Part shown: positions 1 through 12,700 of the stretch, piece after piece
How positions within the stretch are numbered: the first letter of the stretch is position 1
How the letters are laid out: each line of letters opens with the position of its first letter
DNA from: Batkoa obscura
Taxonomy: Eukaryota; Entomophthoromycota; Entomophthoromycetes; Entomophthorales; Batkoaceae
Length of the DNA: 64,000 nucleotides
Direction: 5' to 3'
NCBI GenBank assembly: GCA_030770535.1
Contig: JASVEC010000028.1
Span: 650,765-714,764, forward strand
Notes under the pieces: generated by a model
Told to the model about the DNA's origin: nothing
The model's database searches: none
Seen by the model: the letters and a program-made list of their open reading frames with translations, nothing else
Made by a program: the position numbers and the translations under genes

Positions 1-397
1 ACCAATCTTCATCTTCTTGTCCACTAACTCCAATCGTGTCTTTATCAAAATAAAACCGAAACTGTAAATCTAAATCCGAATTAAGTTTCAATATCAACGC
101 ATCTGTATTTGGTAAATTCGATTCTGGATCCACAGTAAATTCTAATAACTCATCCGAATAAGGTGTAATAATTGGCACTGCCCCTGAATTGCATCGGAAA
201 TTGATTAATGGAGAATGAAAGGAATTACTTATAGTTATCTCTTTGATTAAAATCTGATGATTGAAACTAAAATAATTGATATGTTCTAAGGCACAATTAC
301 TATAAATACTTGTACTCGGACTACTCTTATGTTGTTTGTAGGAGCGATCAGGTAGTATCTCAAGTTTCACTTCTTTTGGTTTTAAATTGGAGGTCAT
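1..397 (-). CDS. Unidentified protein, N-terminal part (runs off the window)
   Basis: An open frame runs on the minus strand from the ATG at 397-395 to the left edge, about 132 codons without a stop, starting MTSNLKPKEVKLEILPD. Codon use and base composition are clearly richer than the flanking AT-rich DNA. The visible part is soluble, with no signal peptide or membrane segment, and ends in an acidic stretch (residues about 120-132, SGQEDED). I do not recognise the family. The start is the first ATG after an AT-rich leader. The gene points away from the VAMP7-like gene, so the 2.9 kb between them would hold both promoters. Confidence 0.6.
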   Translation of the reverse strand, partial: MTSNLKPKEVKLEILPDRSYKQHKSSPSTSIYSNCALEHINYFSFNHQILIKEITISNSFHSPLINFRCNSGAVPIITPYSDELLEFTVDPESNLPNTDALILKLNSDLDLQFRFYFDKDTIGVSGQEDEDW

Positions 398-3341
398 TAA
401 TTAATTGTTTTAATGGCTCTTTCGCTTTTTACAATAAAAAAGAATTAAGAACTGTTTGCTTCTTTTTTTAAAGTGGAAATGGTATTTGATTTTGAATTTA
501 GCAATTTAAGCTTTTTTTGTTCTAAAAATTAACTGTTTTTTTTAAACTTGTGTAAAAGAGATCAAAGTTGATTTGTTAATTTTACATTCGAAAGTAATTG
601 CTTTAAGATTTCTATGGAGAATTCACTATTTGTCCATGAGAATATAGATGATTGGAGATTAATTAAATGAACACCTCAATAAATTTCAATATTGAATTTT
701 TACAACATTTTATGAAATTTTTTATTGTCTTTAATATCAGCATTAATAATCAGAAATAGCATGAAATAAAAAAGGTGATTTTTTACTATACTTAAAAGCA
801 ATTAAAATATTTTCTATTTTCTAAGGATCAATTTGTGGCTCTTAATAACTAATAATATGGAAACAATATAGAAACGTTGGTAGGTAAGAATAGTGGCAAC
901 TTTTTTAATATAAACAATCAGAACATTTTAATTCTTAAAGTTAAAATAAGTATAATCAATGGAATAAAAATACTATTAAAAAATAATACCGAAATTGTGG
1001 CTTGTTATGATAAAGCTGTATCGATTTTAAGAGTTAAATTGAAACATCAACTTTTTAGTATATATCATTAGTCAAATAAGTACTAAAATCAAATGTTTAT
1101 TTTGTATTGATAAGAATTAATTGAATTAAAAAATCTAGATGTAGATAACCAATAACTATATTTAAGTATCATTTACAAATGATTCTAAAAATCTATATAA
1201 AAATTTATTCCCCATTTTATAAGATTGACTTAAAAAAGCGTCTGTTATACATATACATCTAAACTACCAACCCACTTCTCAACATACCAAAGCTCTTCCC
1301 TCAAAAAATAGATATCGAAAATTAAAACCATATCTTCCAAGTGTATTCTCATGATAGATTTGTAAATGAAAGTCATAAGAGATTTGAAGTCTTTAAGCCC
1401 AGTGGCATATCAACTGATGAGTTGACATAAGTTGAAACAAGGTAAATCCAATAGTTGACCAACGAAAACGGGAAGTTCTAAAAGTCTTCCTAAATAAATG
1501 TAGGGCAAAAGTAATATTTTGGATTAAGTTAACTAAATTAATGTAACTAATAAAGTTTAAAAGCATAGTTTATTTCATAAATAATAATAAAATAAATCTC
1601 AATGAAGAGAGATCCAGAGGAAGAGATCTAGTCGCTTATATACTTTTTATGAGTATAAAATGCATTAACTAATTACATTTTATATTGATGTCTAAAAATA
1701 GATGTCATCAAAGTTAGTAATAACTTTGATAATAATCTTCTTTACATTAATTTCTAAAATGCATTCAACTTCTATTGAATCTTGTTCAACTATAGTATCA
1801 GATTTTAGTAAGTAGTTTTATTAGTAGTCCTGATATCTCATTTACATGGCTAATGAAAAATTATTAAAGAGATAGAAAGTTATAAAGTTAGTAAAGGTTT
1901 GATCCATAACACTCTTCACAGTATGGGTAAAAAGAGATACATAGAAGTCAATATATATTAACTTCTAGTAATTATTCAAAATTTGAAGAAACTAAAGAAG
2001 CAATTGCTTTAGTCAAAAAAGAAATGAAAAAAAGAACTCAATAATGTTTGAGAAGGATAAAAGTATTTGGTATAAGTAAAGATATAGTTAAAGATATGGG
2101 GATGTTTTTTTTGACTTCATTATTTTTTTCATTTTTTAAGCGCTATTTGAGCGGAAAGATTGTTAGTAAAATTCTTAAACAAAAAAATGCATCCCCATAT
2201 ATTATTTATGAATTTAAAAACGTGTAAGCTTAATAATGAAAATAAGAAAGTGTAATATCATTGATTTAGTTATCATTGCTTTGTTTAAGTTAGAGTTTCT
2301 AACGTTGTATTGTTTTTTACTACAATTTCGACTATATTTAATTTATTAAATTGGATAGCTGTATTCTGAAAAACATCAATAAAGATCTTTGTTATTTAGG
2401 TTAATAATGCAATATTATTGAGCCAAAATTTTAAATACTTATGTTTCAGTATAATGATTATACTTTTTTAGATATTGCATTTAAGTTATTTTATAAAATT
2501 TGAATTATTTCTATATCTATTTAGTATTAATGTCTTTATATATTAATTATTCAATTATTGTAAAATACTTTTTTGATCCATTTTTTATAAATAGTAATTA
2601 GTATATATATATGATATTAAACTTATTATGAATTAAAAATTATTATAGGTGTTTTAGTACAAATCTAATTTTTAGAATAAGAATTTATAGAGCAATTTTT
2701 TATAATAAACTACATTTATTCATATACGTTAATGTTATATTTTAACTATATAGCTCTTCAGGTTAAATTAAAGTCTAATAAATCAATATCAATACGTATG
2801 TATATACTTAATATTTAATATTTAATATTTAATATCTTATAGTATTATATCGCTTATATATTTTTAATTCTATAAACTTTAGTAATTTTTTTCGATCTAA
2901 GCTCAAGCTCCTGAGAAGTTAACAAAATGTTGAAATGAAGATAAGTATATCCTTGATTGTAATAGTGATGGGCTTAAAAGCTTTATACTCTATCTCATTC
3001 TTACTATTAATGAGCTTTTTTTGTTTATATAAACTTTCAACTTATCTCAAATTTTAAAACAATTTCCCAATTTATTAAAATGATTAAAAGATAGTCTCAT
3101 CATTACCATTTCTATCCAATCAACTCTTTGCTTCCACTCCAGCCACTGGTCCATTGTCTCAACCTTATGGAAAAGAAGCTCAATTTAAGCTTTGAGCCAA
3201 CTTAATCTAAGCGGAGAATTAATTAGAATTACTAAAATTATCCATTAAGGTAAGAATAAAAATGATGGTTGCATGATGTAAAAAAAACAAAAGATTCAAA
3301 AAATAAAAAATTAATAAAATTGTTTTATTTTAAATTAAAAG
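398..3341. other. Intergenic, AT-rich, with one 107-bp repeat and coding-like debris
   Basis: No intact gene is seen. A copy of the 107-bp palindrome-ended element lies at 2094-2200. Between about 1270 and 2090 there are GC-richer, coding-like stretches interrupted by many TAA/TAG codons (see findings). The 64-codon frame at 877-1071 lacks an ATG and any recognisable feature. Confidence 0.5.
2094..2200 (+). mobile_element. 107-bp palindrome-ended MITE, copy 1
   Basis: Near-consensus copy: ends ATATGGGGATG and CATCCCCATAT, inner block AAGCGCTATTTGAGCGG and inner inverted pair TTTAAG/CTTAAA. The frame beginning at the ATG at 2099 is free of stops to the right end. Confidence 0.85.
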
Positions 3342-4293
3342 ATGGCTATTATATATTCTTTAGTGGCAAGGGGCGCCATTATCTTGAGTGAATTCGCCAG
3401 TAGTACGGGTAATTTTTCAAGTGGTAAGCATATTTTGAGTTTTGAATAAAAGTCTGTTTTTTTAATATGTTTATTAATGTTTAGTTACTCAAACGATATT
3501 GGAAAAGATACCAGAAGGGGATTCAAAGCTAACATATGTTTATGATAAGTAAATAAAAAAATAGTAATGAAAAAAGATTGTTTTATTAACAGGTTTTAGA
3601 TTTTTATTCCATTATATCTCTGAAAAAGGAGTCATCTTTTTATGTATGGCGGATGAAGAGTTTGGTTAGTTTTAACATGGATTTAAATCAATAAAAGTAT
3701 TAAATATAAACAATTAGGAAGAAGAATACCATTCGCATTTTTAGAAGATATTAAGAACTTATTTTTTAAAAGTTATACTAAAGAGTTTTATGAGTCAGTG
3801 CCCATTTATGGTATCAACGAGTTTTCAAAGGTTCTAAAGTCAAAAATGGTATACTTTTTTTATATTTTTTATTACAATTATTCATTTGGCTTTAGGAATT
3901 TTATTCTAATGACCCTTCTGCAGATAAATTTAAACAAGTTAAAGGGGAAATTGCTGGGGTAAAGGATGTTATGGTACAGAATATAGGTAAAGATGAATAG
4001 TTTTTTATATAGGTTTTGTAAGTTTAATTTATATTCTAGAAAGGGTATTAGAAAGAGGAGAAAGAATTGATATCCTTGTTGATAAAACGGATAATTTAAA
4101 TCAAACCTCATTTGCATTCCGTAAACGTAGTACAGCATTGAGAGTGAGTTTCATTTTCTTTATTTAAGTTTATTTTTAACTTTTAAAATAGCGCTCTTTA
4201 TGGTGGAAAAATACACGCCTCAAGATTATGTTAGGGGCTTCTATAATGGTAATTTTATTTTATTTTGTGAATTTTTGGTTAATCTTAAATTAG
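3342..4293 (+). CDS. VAMP7: Longin R-SNARE, VAMP7-like (multi-exon)
   Basis: Vesicle fusion protein (R-SNARE) of the endosome/vacuole pathway. The start MAIIYSLVARGAIILSEF opens a longin domain. Spliced exons then give the conserved FHYISEKGVIFLCMADEEFG and RIPFAFLEDIK segments, followed by the SNARE helix (GEIAGVKDVMVQNIE, VLERGERI with the layer-0 Arg, LVDKTDNL) and FAFRKRSTALR. A single C-terminal membrane anchor (RLKIMLGASIMVILFYFV) ends at TAG 4291-4293. About six short GT-AG introns interrupt it, for example 3424-3484 after codon 27 and one ending just before the WWKN segment. Longin plus SNARE plus one TM at about 220 residues matches VAMP7, and the fungal vacuolar counterpart is Nyv1. 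Ykt6 is excluded because a real TM replaces its CAAX lipid anchor. Confidence 0.88.
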
Positions 4294-4675
4294 TTCATTC
4301 TGTATATTATTGCCTGCTCGATCTGTGGTTTTCCAAGTAATTTTATTTTTATTACTGATATTATTAGGTTTTTAAACATTTTATGTTTTTAGTGATTGAT
4401 CAATGCTTACATCCTCAGTAATATAGTATATATCATACTAAATTCTTTATAGCCATAACATTGATATTAAAGCTATTTATTATAAATTAAAAATTCATTT
4501 TAGTTTTCATAATTAGAAATATTATAAGTTTTGAATAAACTTAAGAATTCTTAAATAAATTACATGGTATAATAAAATTGTTAATAATAAATTGGCTTAA
4601 AGTATTAAAAAAAAGAGTTATATAAAAAAATACTATAATTATAAATTAACATTGAATTTAATAATCAAGATTAAG
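4294..4675. other. Convergent intergenic spacer
   Basis: About 380 bp of AT-rich DNA between the 3' ends of the SNARE and proteasome genes. I see no gene or repeat in it. Confidence 0.5.
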
Positions 4676-5716
4676 TTATTTAGCACCACCACGCTTGTTC
4701 TTTGCTAGTTCTTTATTCTCTTCTTCAATTTCAGCTACTATTTTTTCAATATCTTCGTTACTTACAACCTAAAAACAAGTTAACTTCACTCTAACTAAGA
4801 ATAAATATTTAATTACATTAAGGGAATAATCTGGGGATAATACAGCGATTTCTAAATTATTAGATCCTGCTTGAACAATCTATAAATAAATTAATTCATT
4901 CATTCAATTAAAACTTGATGATAGTTACTTCTAATAAAGATTTAACTGCTAATTTAATAGCAGCATCTTTTTCCAAATTTTCTTCATAATTTTTTTCCAA
5001 AAATTCTTTGACTGATTTTGATGAACGTCCGATAGCATTAGCCTATATCAATATTTTAGTTCAATTACATTTAAACCTATTTAAGCCTTACCTTCCAAGA
5101 GGTATGGATACCAGCAGGGTCAGTTTGGTATAAACGTGGGGTACCATCAGGATCGAAACCTCCAATTAAGGTAGAGATACCAAATGGTCTTTTACCACCT
5201 GAAGAAGTATATTTCTATAAAATTTTTAAAATTTTTAAACAAAGTATAAAATAAATCTCAATTACCTGTTGAACCCCAGCTAAATAACGAGATATATATT
5301 CTACGGTTACTGGATCTTCAACAGTTAATCGATAACTTTGACATTCAAGTCTAGCTTTATCTATAAGTACACGTGCATCAGCAGTTAAACCTTAGAAAGA
5401 AATTATAATCACTGTCATTTAACATTAAACTAAATCTTACCAGCAAATACCAAACAGATATGCTCATCAATCTTAGCCAATTTACGTACTGTTCTTGGGT
5501 CTTGTAATTTTAAGATAGCTTTTTTTTCAACGCCTAAAATAATAGCATCTTTACCACGTACACCTACCTATACAAAAATCAATCCATAGCTCATAACCAT
5601 TAATGTATAACTTACTGCACAAGAACCTTTATTGACTGCTTCCAATGCATATTCTACTTGAAATAAATGACCATCTGGTGAAAAGACTGTTAATGCTCGA
5701 TCATATCCTCCTGACA
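4676..5716 (-). CDS. PRE6: 20S proteasome subunit alpha type 7 (alpha4)
   Basis: Structural subunit of the outer alpha ring of the 20S proteasome. It starts [20 protein letters not shown], the diagnostic alpha-subunit N-terminal signature, at ATG 5716-5714. It continues through [103 protein letters not shown] and a Lys-rich end ([11 protein letters not shown]), stopping at TAA 4678-4676. About six short introns split it; the first donor follows GSCA near 5617. The [12 protein letters not shown] start and the C-terminal KEEN-like tail fit alpha4 (PSMA7/Pre6) better than other alpha subunits. The in-frame ATG 14 codons upstream gives an N-terminal tail the family does not have. Confidence 0.93.
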
Positions 5717-6430
5717 TTCTGGTATATTTTTTTTGAAATAATATAAAAATAAACAATTAGTTTTTTTTATAACTTTAACACTAAGCTTTTTATTGGCTGC
5801 TTACGTCACTTAGATTTGAATATTTGCAATTTTTCTTGGAAATATTGCTTAAAGTTATATTTTTTCAAAATTAATGATACTGATGGGATTTTTAGACTAA
5901 AGATAGACTAGTTGTTTATTATGAGTATTTTAAATACAATTGTTAAATAGGTAAATTATTCATTATCTTAATAAATAAATGCTATAGCAACAAAAACACT
6001 AATAACTTTCAATTGCTTAATAAATTTTAAACTCAATAAAAATTAAATATGAAGTGGAGTCAAACTGGAAACCAATCAAACACTTATAAATTAAAAATTA
6101 ATCCACTAAAGCTTGATTGCATTTAAACAAAAATTTAGCTTTGACTGAAATGATAAACCATTAATTTATTAATCACATAAAACCAGGGCCAAATTAGAAC
6201 CAATGATTTTCGAGGCTTCTCGATTAAATACCAATAAAATTCACAGTATCTGTCATACCTCCGACAACCAATGAAGCCTAGTTCATTTTCAATTTTAATT
6301 GGCTGCCTAAACCAATAAGAACACCTAAGCATAAGTTACCGTTGAAGTTCCAAGTATAAATAATAGTTGTATGAAATTCCATTTTTTTAGTGCTTGCTAA
6401 TAACTTTAATAAAGAAACTATATATATAAC
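5717..6430. other. Divergent intergenic region between PRE6 and RDI1
   Basis: About 700 bp holding both promoters. The 65-codon minus-strand frame at 6135-6332 has no family resemblance and was not called. Confidence 0.5.
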
Positions 6431-7444
6431 ATGGCTGAACGTGATGAATTGATGCCCACTGAAACCGAAGGTTACAAAGTTGGTGAAAAAAAAACAATTG
6501 AAGAGTTACAAAACCTTGACGCTGAAGATGAATCTTTAGCTAAATGGAAAGCTTCTTTAGGTTTAGCTGCAGCTGGTAGTGGTAAGTTTTTGAGGCTCGT
6601 TTTTATATAATTGAGTGTTCATTATTTTCTTCTTTAGCTGCATCACCTGCTGATGATCCTAGAAAGGTAACTTGTTTTTTTATCTGTTTTGATGTAAATT
6701 AATGCTTTTTTAGGTTGTTGTTTTACAATTAGCTATGGAAGTTGAAGGTCGTCCAGATGTTTTAATGGATCTTTCTTCACCTGGTAAATTTATTTTATTA
6801 TAAATAGATTCAAATTAATGATAATAAAATATTATTAGCATCAATCCAAAGAGTTAAAGAGACTCCAATTGCCATAAAGGAAGGTATTGATTATCGTATG
6901 AAGATTAAATTTAAGTAAGATTGTTGTTTTAAAATTTTATTGTTATTTATTCATTGATTTATTTAGAGTTCAACATGAAGTTATTTCTGGATTAAGATAT
7001 ATTCAAGTGGTTAAAAAGCTTGGTATTCCAGGTAGGATTATATTTTAGTTTTAGATAAAACTGTTTATACTAAATTACAAATTTAGTTGATAGAATGGAA
7101 GAGATGCTTGGAAGTTATGGGCCTAACGCAGAAGCTTATGAAAAAACAGTAAATTCCAATTTAAACTTTAAAGTGTAAAATTTGTTAATACATTTTCTCA
7201 GTTCCCTACTGAACAAGCTCCAAGTGGTTTCCTTTATCGCTCTACTTATGCTGTTAAGGTAAGATTTAAGTTTAAAATTACTGTTGTAATATTTTATTAA
7301 TATTCTAAATTAGAGTCGATTCATTGATGATGATAAAAACGTTCATTTAGAATGGGAATGGGTAATTTAATTATACAATAATGATAGTAAGTTATTAACA
7401 TGGTTGTTTTAATATAGCAATTTAAGATTGAAAAAGATTGGTAA
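6431..7444 (+). CDS. RDI1: Rho GDP-dissociation inhibitor
   Basis: Binds prenylated Rho-family GTPases, keeps them GDP-bound and extracts them from membranes. The N-terminal arm (MAERDELMPTETEGYKVGEK, then KTIEELQNLDAEDESLAKWK) is the flexible GTPase-binding helix pair. Spliced exons then give the immunoglobulin-like isoprenyl-binding domain: KETPIAIKEGIDYRMKIKF, VQHEVISGLRYIQ, MLGSYGPNAEAYEK, SRFIDDDKNVHLEWEW, ending FKIEKDW at TAA 7442-7444, exactly the family end. About seven GT-AG introns of roughly 40-80 nt are visible. Length is about 195-200 residues, as usual. The window also holds a RhoGEF (9745-13546), so two Rho regulators lie close together, although nothing shows co-regulation. 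Confidence 0.95.
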
Positions 7445-7906
7445 ATAGGACACCAAATCATAATAAGAATTAATATTTTTATTTCCACTCTCATCCTCAC
7501 TTTTTGATTTAAGAATAAACAATTATTAACTAAATTTTATACTCCGTCTTTTCATTATATATTAAATTTATTGTTATTTATTATTCGAACACCAACTAAT
7601 ATTTTATTTTGACACTTGTATATTAAAATAAAAAATGTCAATTGATTTCAATTTGTCAAACTAATTAATTTTAAATTGAAACAAAGGATGTTGATTAAAT
7701 AATGAGTTTATTCGTTCACAGCAAAATCTGTAATATTATTGCACTAAGTTAAATAATAGTAAAATTACCAATAAAAAAAGCAATCAAACTAAACAAAAAT
7801 AAATAGCAACAGTATTTAATAGAGACATTCTGTATCAGATCATATAATTATAAACCTATACAACAGTTTGAGTTTTAGAATGAAAATGCTACTTAAATTA
7901 AGCAAT

Positions 7907-8033
7907 GTAGATTATAATTTGTGAATAAGTGTGAAGATGCGATCCATTTGCCCAATCGTTTACACATTTTTCATAAGTATTATTGGTTGGGCAAATGGCT
8001 TGTCCTCACACTGGCTCACAAATTCAAATCTAC
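7907..8033. repeat. 127-bp imperfect inverted repeat (long hairpin)
   Basis: Arms pair from the outside inward: GTAGATT/AATCTAC, ATTTGTGA/TCACAAAT, GTGTGA/TCACAC, then a perfect 12-bp stem CCATTTGCCCAA/TTGGGCAAATGG around a loop of about 30 nt. The arms are GC-richer than the surroundings. It could be a fold-back element or the precursor of a hairpin RNA; the sequence alone does not decide. Confidence 0.75.
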
Positions 8034-8232
8034 GTTATTTATTTAAACATACTACTAACGTAATTAAAAAGGAAAGTGAATAGATTATCTTAATTTATTA
8101 TAAAACACTTAGAGTGCTAGTGTTAATGTTAAAGCTAAAGTCAACATTAATATTAGTATATATAATAAACTCAGCTTTTTATTGAAATTTTTATTTTAAA
8201 TTTTATAAATTAATTGTGCTATGATATTAACT

Positions 8233-8341
8233 ATATGTGGATGTTTTTTTTTTGGTTTCATCACTTTTTTCATTTTTTAAGTGCTATTTAACCGGAAAGA
8301 TTGTTAGTAGAATTCTTAAACAAAAAAATATATCCTCAAAT
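8233..8341 (+). mobile_element. 107-bp palindrome-ended MITE, copy 2 (diverged)
   Basis: Left end ATATGTGGATG and inner block GTGCTATTTAACCGGAAAGA are clear; the right end (TATCCTCAAAT) has drifted from CATCCCCATAT. Confidence 0.75.
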
Positions 8342-9744
8342 CTTATTTATATCAGTACTATTAAAGCTAGAAAGTTGATAATATTAAAAACTAAAAAAAT
8401 TAATATTTTTTACGATAAAAAGTTTTATTTTTAAATAAATATTGGCTTTTTACTGAATTATAGAGATGATAATTATTACTTCCTCATCATTCCATATCTG
8501 GATCAACTTATACATAGCTTAATTCAAACCCCTTAAATATAATTTGATTAGATCTAAAGCAGATATTCTTAAATTAGAATCCCTCCCATCTATCGGGGAA
8601 TTCCTTCCCTCACCTCATAATACTCTTACCTCAATCCTCCAACTCTAACTTACCCATTTTACTATTCTCTCGATTACCACTATAAATAGAACAATTGAGA
8701 ACACTGTATCTTTTAAGATTTAAAAAAGGATAGAGTTTAAATTACGATTACTTATTAAATAATAAAGAATACTTTTTATTTAACAATTGATATTTTTGTG
8801 TAACCTAACAATAACTAAAGTAGTTCTAGCAATATTTAAACTAGATAAATTCGCTTTTTAATTCAATTACAAGAATATAATACTTGTATGGAATTTGGGC
8901 AACATCAGATAAAACAAAAAAAGTATAATATGTAATGATATTGAATCCAGATTGTTTTTATTGCTTATTATAATATAACATTATTGAGTGCAATGAGGTA
9001 GAATCATTTTATAATAAATATTATGATAAATGTATTATTCGTGCTTATTTATCAAAAAGATAAAAAACTGCAAAACATGAAATACATCATTACATATTAT
9101 AGAGTCTTGATACAAATAATTTAAATTCCATACTTTGAAAAATAAACCAAAATAAAGTACTCGTTCTTCTATCCTTGTCGCTTGTTATTTAACACTGATG
9201 ATACACGTTTCTATTATCTTATGATATTTTCTGATAATAATTATCGTAACAATTAATGATAAATTGAAATTCTACAACATCCTTTATTATGATATTATTA
9301 TGCATATTATAATTTTATTAAAGTTTTAAACGTCATCAAAAGAAAATTTAATTACTTATTCAAGCTAGTAATTAACTAGTATGTATAATATACGTATTGT
9401 GTTGATTAGTAAGGTTATTTGATATTCAATGTTATTTTTATCTTTGGTATCACTTTCATTATACAATATATGTTACAGAAGTTGGGTTTATTTTAGATGC
9501 TAAATTGATACTTTAATGATATATGAAACAAAAAAACTATATATAAAAACTAAGTTTAAATACATAAAAAGCTATAAAATAAAATTTTTGAATTCTCTAA
9601 AAAAAACTCTAAAAATAGCCCTAGTTCCTTAAGGTGATTTCATCAAAGTTACTAGTTTAAAAATGAACAAAAAAAGGATATTCTATATTTAAGTTTTTTT
9701 ATTCTTCTAATTATTTAATTTCAATATAAGGATCCTTGAATTCG

Positions 9745-12700
9745 ATGCTCTCAAGTAGCTCAATAAAAAACGCAATGAGTATCAATTTACATCCAGAGAA
9801 TGAACTTGAAATTAGCAATGAAGTTGATTATTTTAAGGTAAAATTGGACAACTTACTTCTATAGGAGGAACCTAACTATTTTTCAAAAATATAGAAGTTT
9901 GAACTTGAACTACAAAAAAACCATTATAAACATGGACTTCAATTATCAAAAAATAACAATGATAGTGAGAGAGACTCTTACAACTCCGGGAATCAAATGA
10001 AGCCAGAAGGTGCAAAGAGGGTAGGGCGTCCAAGGAGTGCCACCATGCCAACCAATAAATTGGACTGGCTAAACTTAAATTTTGACCATTTTGTTAATGA
10101 AATGATAAAAAAGCATACTTATACTTCATTAATATGGTATAAAGACTTAAAGCCAAAAGGTAGTTTATTGATGATATTGAATTTCAGGACTAATAAAGTT
10201 TTTAGAACATAAAGTTTATGTTGGTTATGACGAAGATTTTGGTCCTTTATTTGTAGCTTTATATTCTCAAGATAGTAGTCATGTAGTTTATTTATACTCT
10301 AATTGGGTATGACTTATTAAACATAAAATATTAAAATATTAAAAAAAGGATGAATTTAGGGTAGCTCGAAAGTGGTAGTTGATAATGCGATGATAACACC
10401 TTCAAGTGTTAATATTACGCAGTCCTTGACACCAAGGGCCTATAAAATTATCTTATTTTTAGCATTTGAAAAGTATTTGGAAGAACTTGAGAATCAACAG
10501 TTTAGCTTAAAGTCTTGGCAACAATCTATCAATTTTCTATCACCGTGTTATGGGGACAATTTGTACAAGTTTGCTAATGATAAAAGAGGATATCAAAGGG
10601 ATTTTTTACAAGATATTGATTCAAGCGTCACTTTATTTCAGTTAATCAAAAGTGATCTACCCAGATTTGTTGGACAGTTGGAGTTGGTTGAAAATGAACA
10701 GCTTGAAAAAACTTTAAAGAATCTTGATAGAAAAATTGTATGTAGTTTTATTTTTATAAGTATAAATTTAATGAAAGAAATGCTATTTTTAGATGCAAAA
10801 AAGTGTTAATATTGATGTTATAATTCATCATTCTGGACTAAATAGAACAATGGGTAACTATCAATTTTATTTTATTTTAATAGAATTTATAAATGTTATT
10901 ATAGAACAAAGAGATACTTTTAATGCCTTTATTAAAATATGTGGCGAACCTTTAGTCCAAAATGGCTCTTCAATTACTCGTGAAGAGCTTATCAACCCAA
11001 CTATTATTAGCGAAACATCCGATGATCCGACTCAAGTAAATCTTATTATAATTAATATTTGAGTTATTTTATTCTTTAGCTTATTGCAAGAAGAAGAATC
11101 ATCTTCCAGGAATTATTAGATTCTGAAACAAAATACGTTAATAAATTAAAGGCTATTGTTGAAGTAATAAAAAATACGAAATTATAGCAAATAGCAACAT
11201 TAACAATAGATTTATTAGGTATTTATCAAGCCATTAAGAAGTTTAGCTGATAAAGGAAGTAATTTAATACGCCATTATGATATTAAAGCTACGTTTCAAT
11301 ATATCGAAGATATCCTTGAAGTCAATCAAGGATTTTTATTGGATTTACAATCCTATGACCCGGAAACCTCAAATTTAGGAGAAATTTGTTTAAATCATGT
11401 ATTATAATTATTTATTACTAGTTAATATGACTTATTAATTCACAATAGGCTAAAACATTTGAAATCTACGAACCATATATATCAGGGTATCGATATTCCT
11501 TAGAATATAATGTTACATTAGAACGTAAAAATAACTTTTATTATAATTTTGTTATGGTAAACTAATTAATTATATAATTGAAATTAAAATTTTAAACTTT
11601 TATAAAGAAAGCAAGGGATCACCCGGAATGTTTCAAATTGGCATTAAAAGATTTGTTGGTTATGCCAGTACAAAGGGTGCCACGATATAATTTACTTTTT
11701 TCAGGTAATACAAACATACCTAACCTTAACTTTAAACTCACTCTTTAAGATTATCTCCGATTTACGCCAAAGGATGATCCAGAATACGATGGACTATATA
11801 AAGCCCTAGTTAAAATTAATGAGATAAGCTATTTAGCATCCCATCGATTATCTGAAAAAGCAGAAGAACTCTCAAGGCTTTTATTTTCAATAGCAGATTG
11901 TCCAGTAATTTTTATACTAACTTTAAATCTGAAAACCAAACTTACATTCACTTTAGCCTAAAATCATGAGTTCTTCAAGGCATTTCGTTACCCAATTTGA
12001 TTGTATTGAGGCGGACATTAGCACACTTTCAGGCCAAGATAACATCACTTTATTTTTATTAAGTGATTGTTTGATCATTACCAAGCGTAATAAAGATAGT
12101 AGTAGTACTAAAAAGAAATCGTTTAATTTTATTTCATGGATCGATTTAAATGGGTTAGAAGTTTTAGATGCTGAATCCTATGGTAAGTTATAGATACAAA
12201 AAACTACATCACAAAATGTTTATTTTCATTTTAGGTAACATGCATGCACTTTATTTTAAAGGTTCGCTTGAGTATAGTGAAGATTTATACTGGGATCATC
12301 AAGAAATTCATATGTTTTCAACTACAGATGCATCAGATAAAGCCAGATTTTATAATGAACTCGTTACTACTACTGCAATTTGTAAAGCAAAAAGTAAGTC
12401 TAAAATAAGCTAATATTATAAATTTAAATTAACACATTTTAAAGAAAATGGAAGCTCATGTTATCATCATTCAATTAAAGATATTAATTTATTTTTTAAT
12501 ATTTATAAACCTGAGTTGTACGAACAGAGTTTGCATAAGGTAATCAACTTTTAGATAATTTGATTTTGATTATTTATTTTAAATAAAGAGTGACATTGCA
12601 CTTCATTATGTTGAAGATTCAGCAATAGCTATCCCTAGTTATTTTGAAAAAGCATCACCAGCTCTTGTTAGTGGAATGATAAAAGCAAGGGATTGTCGAT

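Larger units (their letters stand above)
7445..9744. other. Intergenic, with a 127-bp hairpin and one MITE
   Basis: 2.3 kb between RDI1 and the RhoGEF with no credible gene. It holds the long inverted repeat at 7907-8033 and a degraded 107-bp-type element at 8233-8341. From 8450 to 9700 I see only AT-rich sequence. Confidence 0.5.

Noticed and set aside
877-1071. 64-codon frame in the first intergenic region
   Set aside because: Starts without ATG; composition is that of AT-rich intergenic DNA.
6135-6332. 65-codon minus-strand frame between PRE6 and RDI1
   Set aside because: No recognisable feature and located in the shared promoter region.
8237-8434. Short frames made of the MITE (8237, 34261, 35101, 57972), all containing GKIV-KILK
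   Set aside because: As independent genes: their starts and ends lie in the repeat and most other copies have lost the frame. The stop-free frame of intact copies is kept as a finding.
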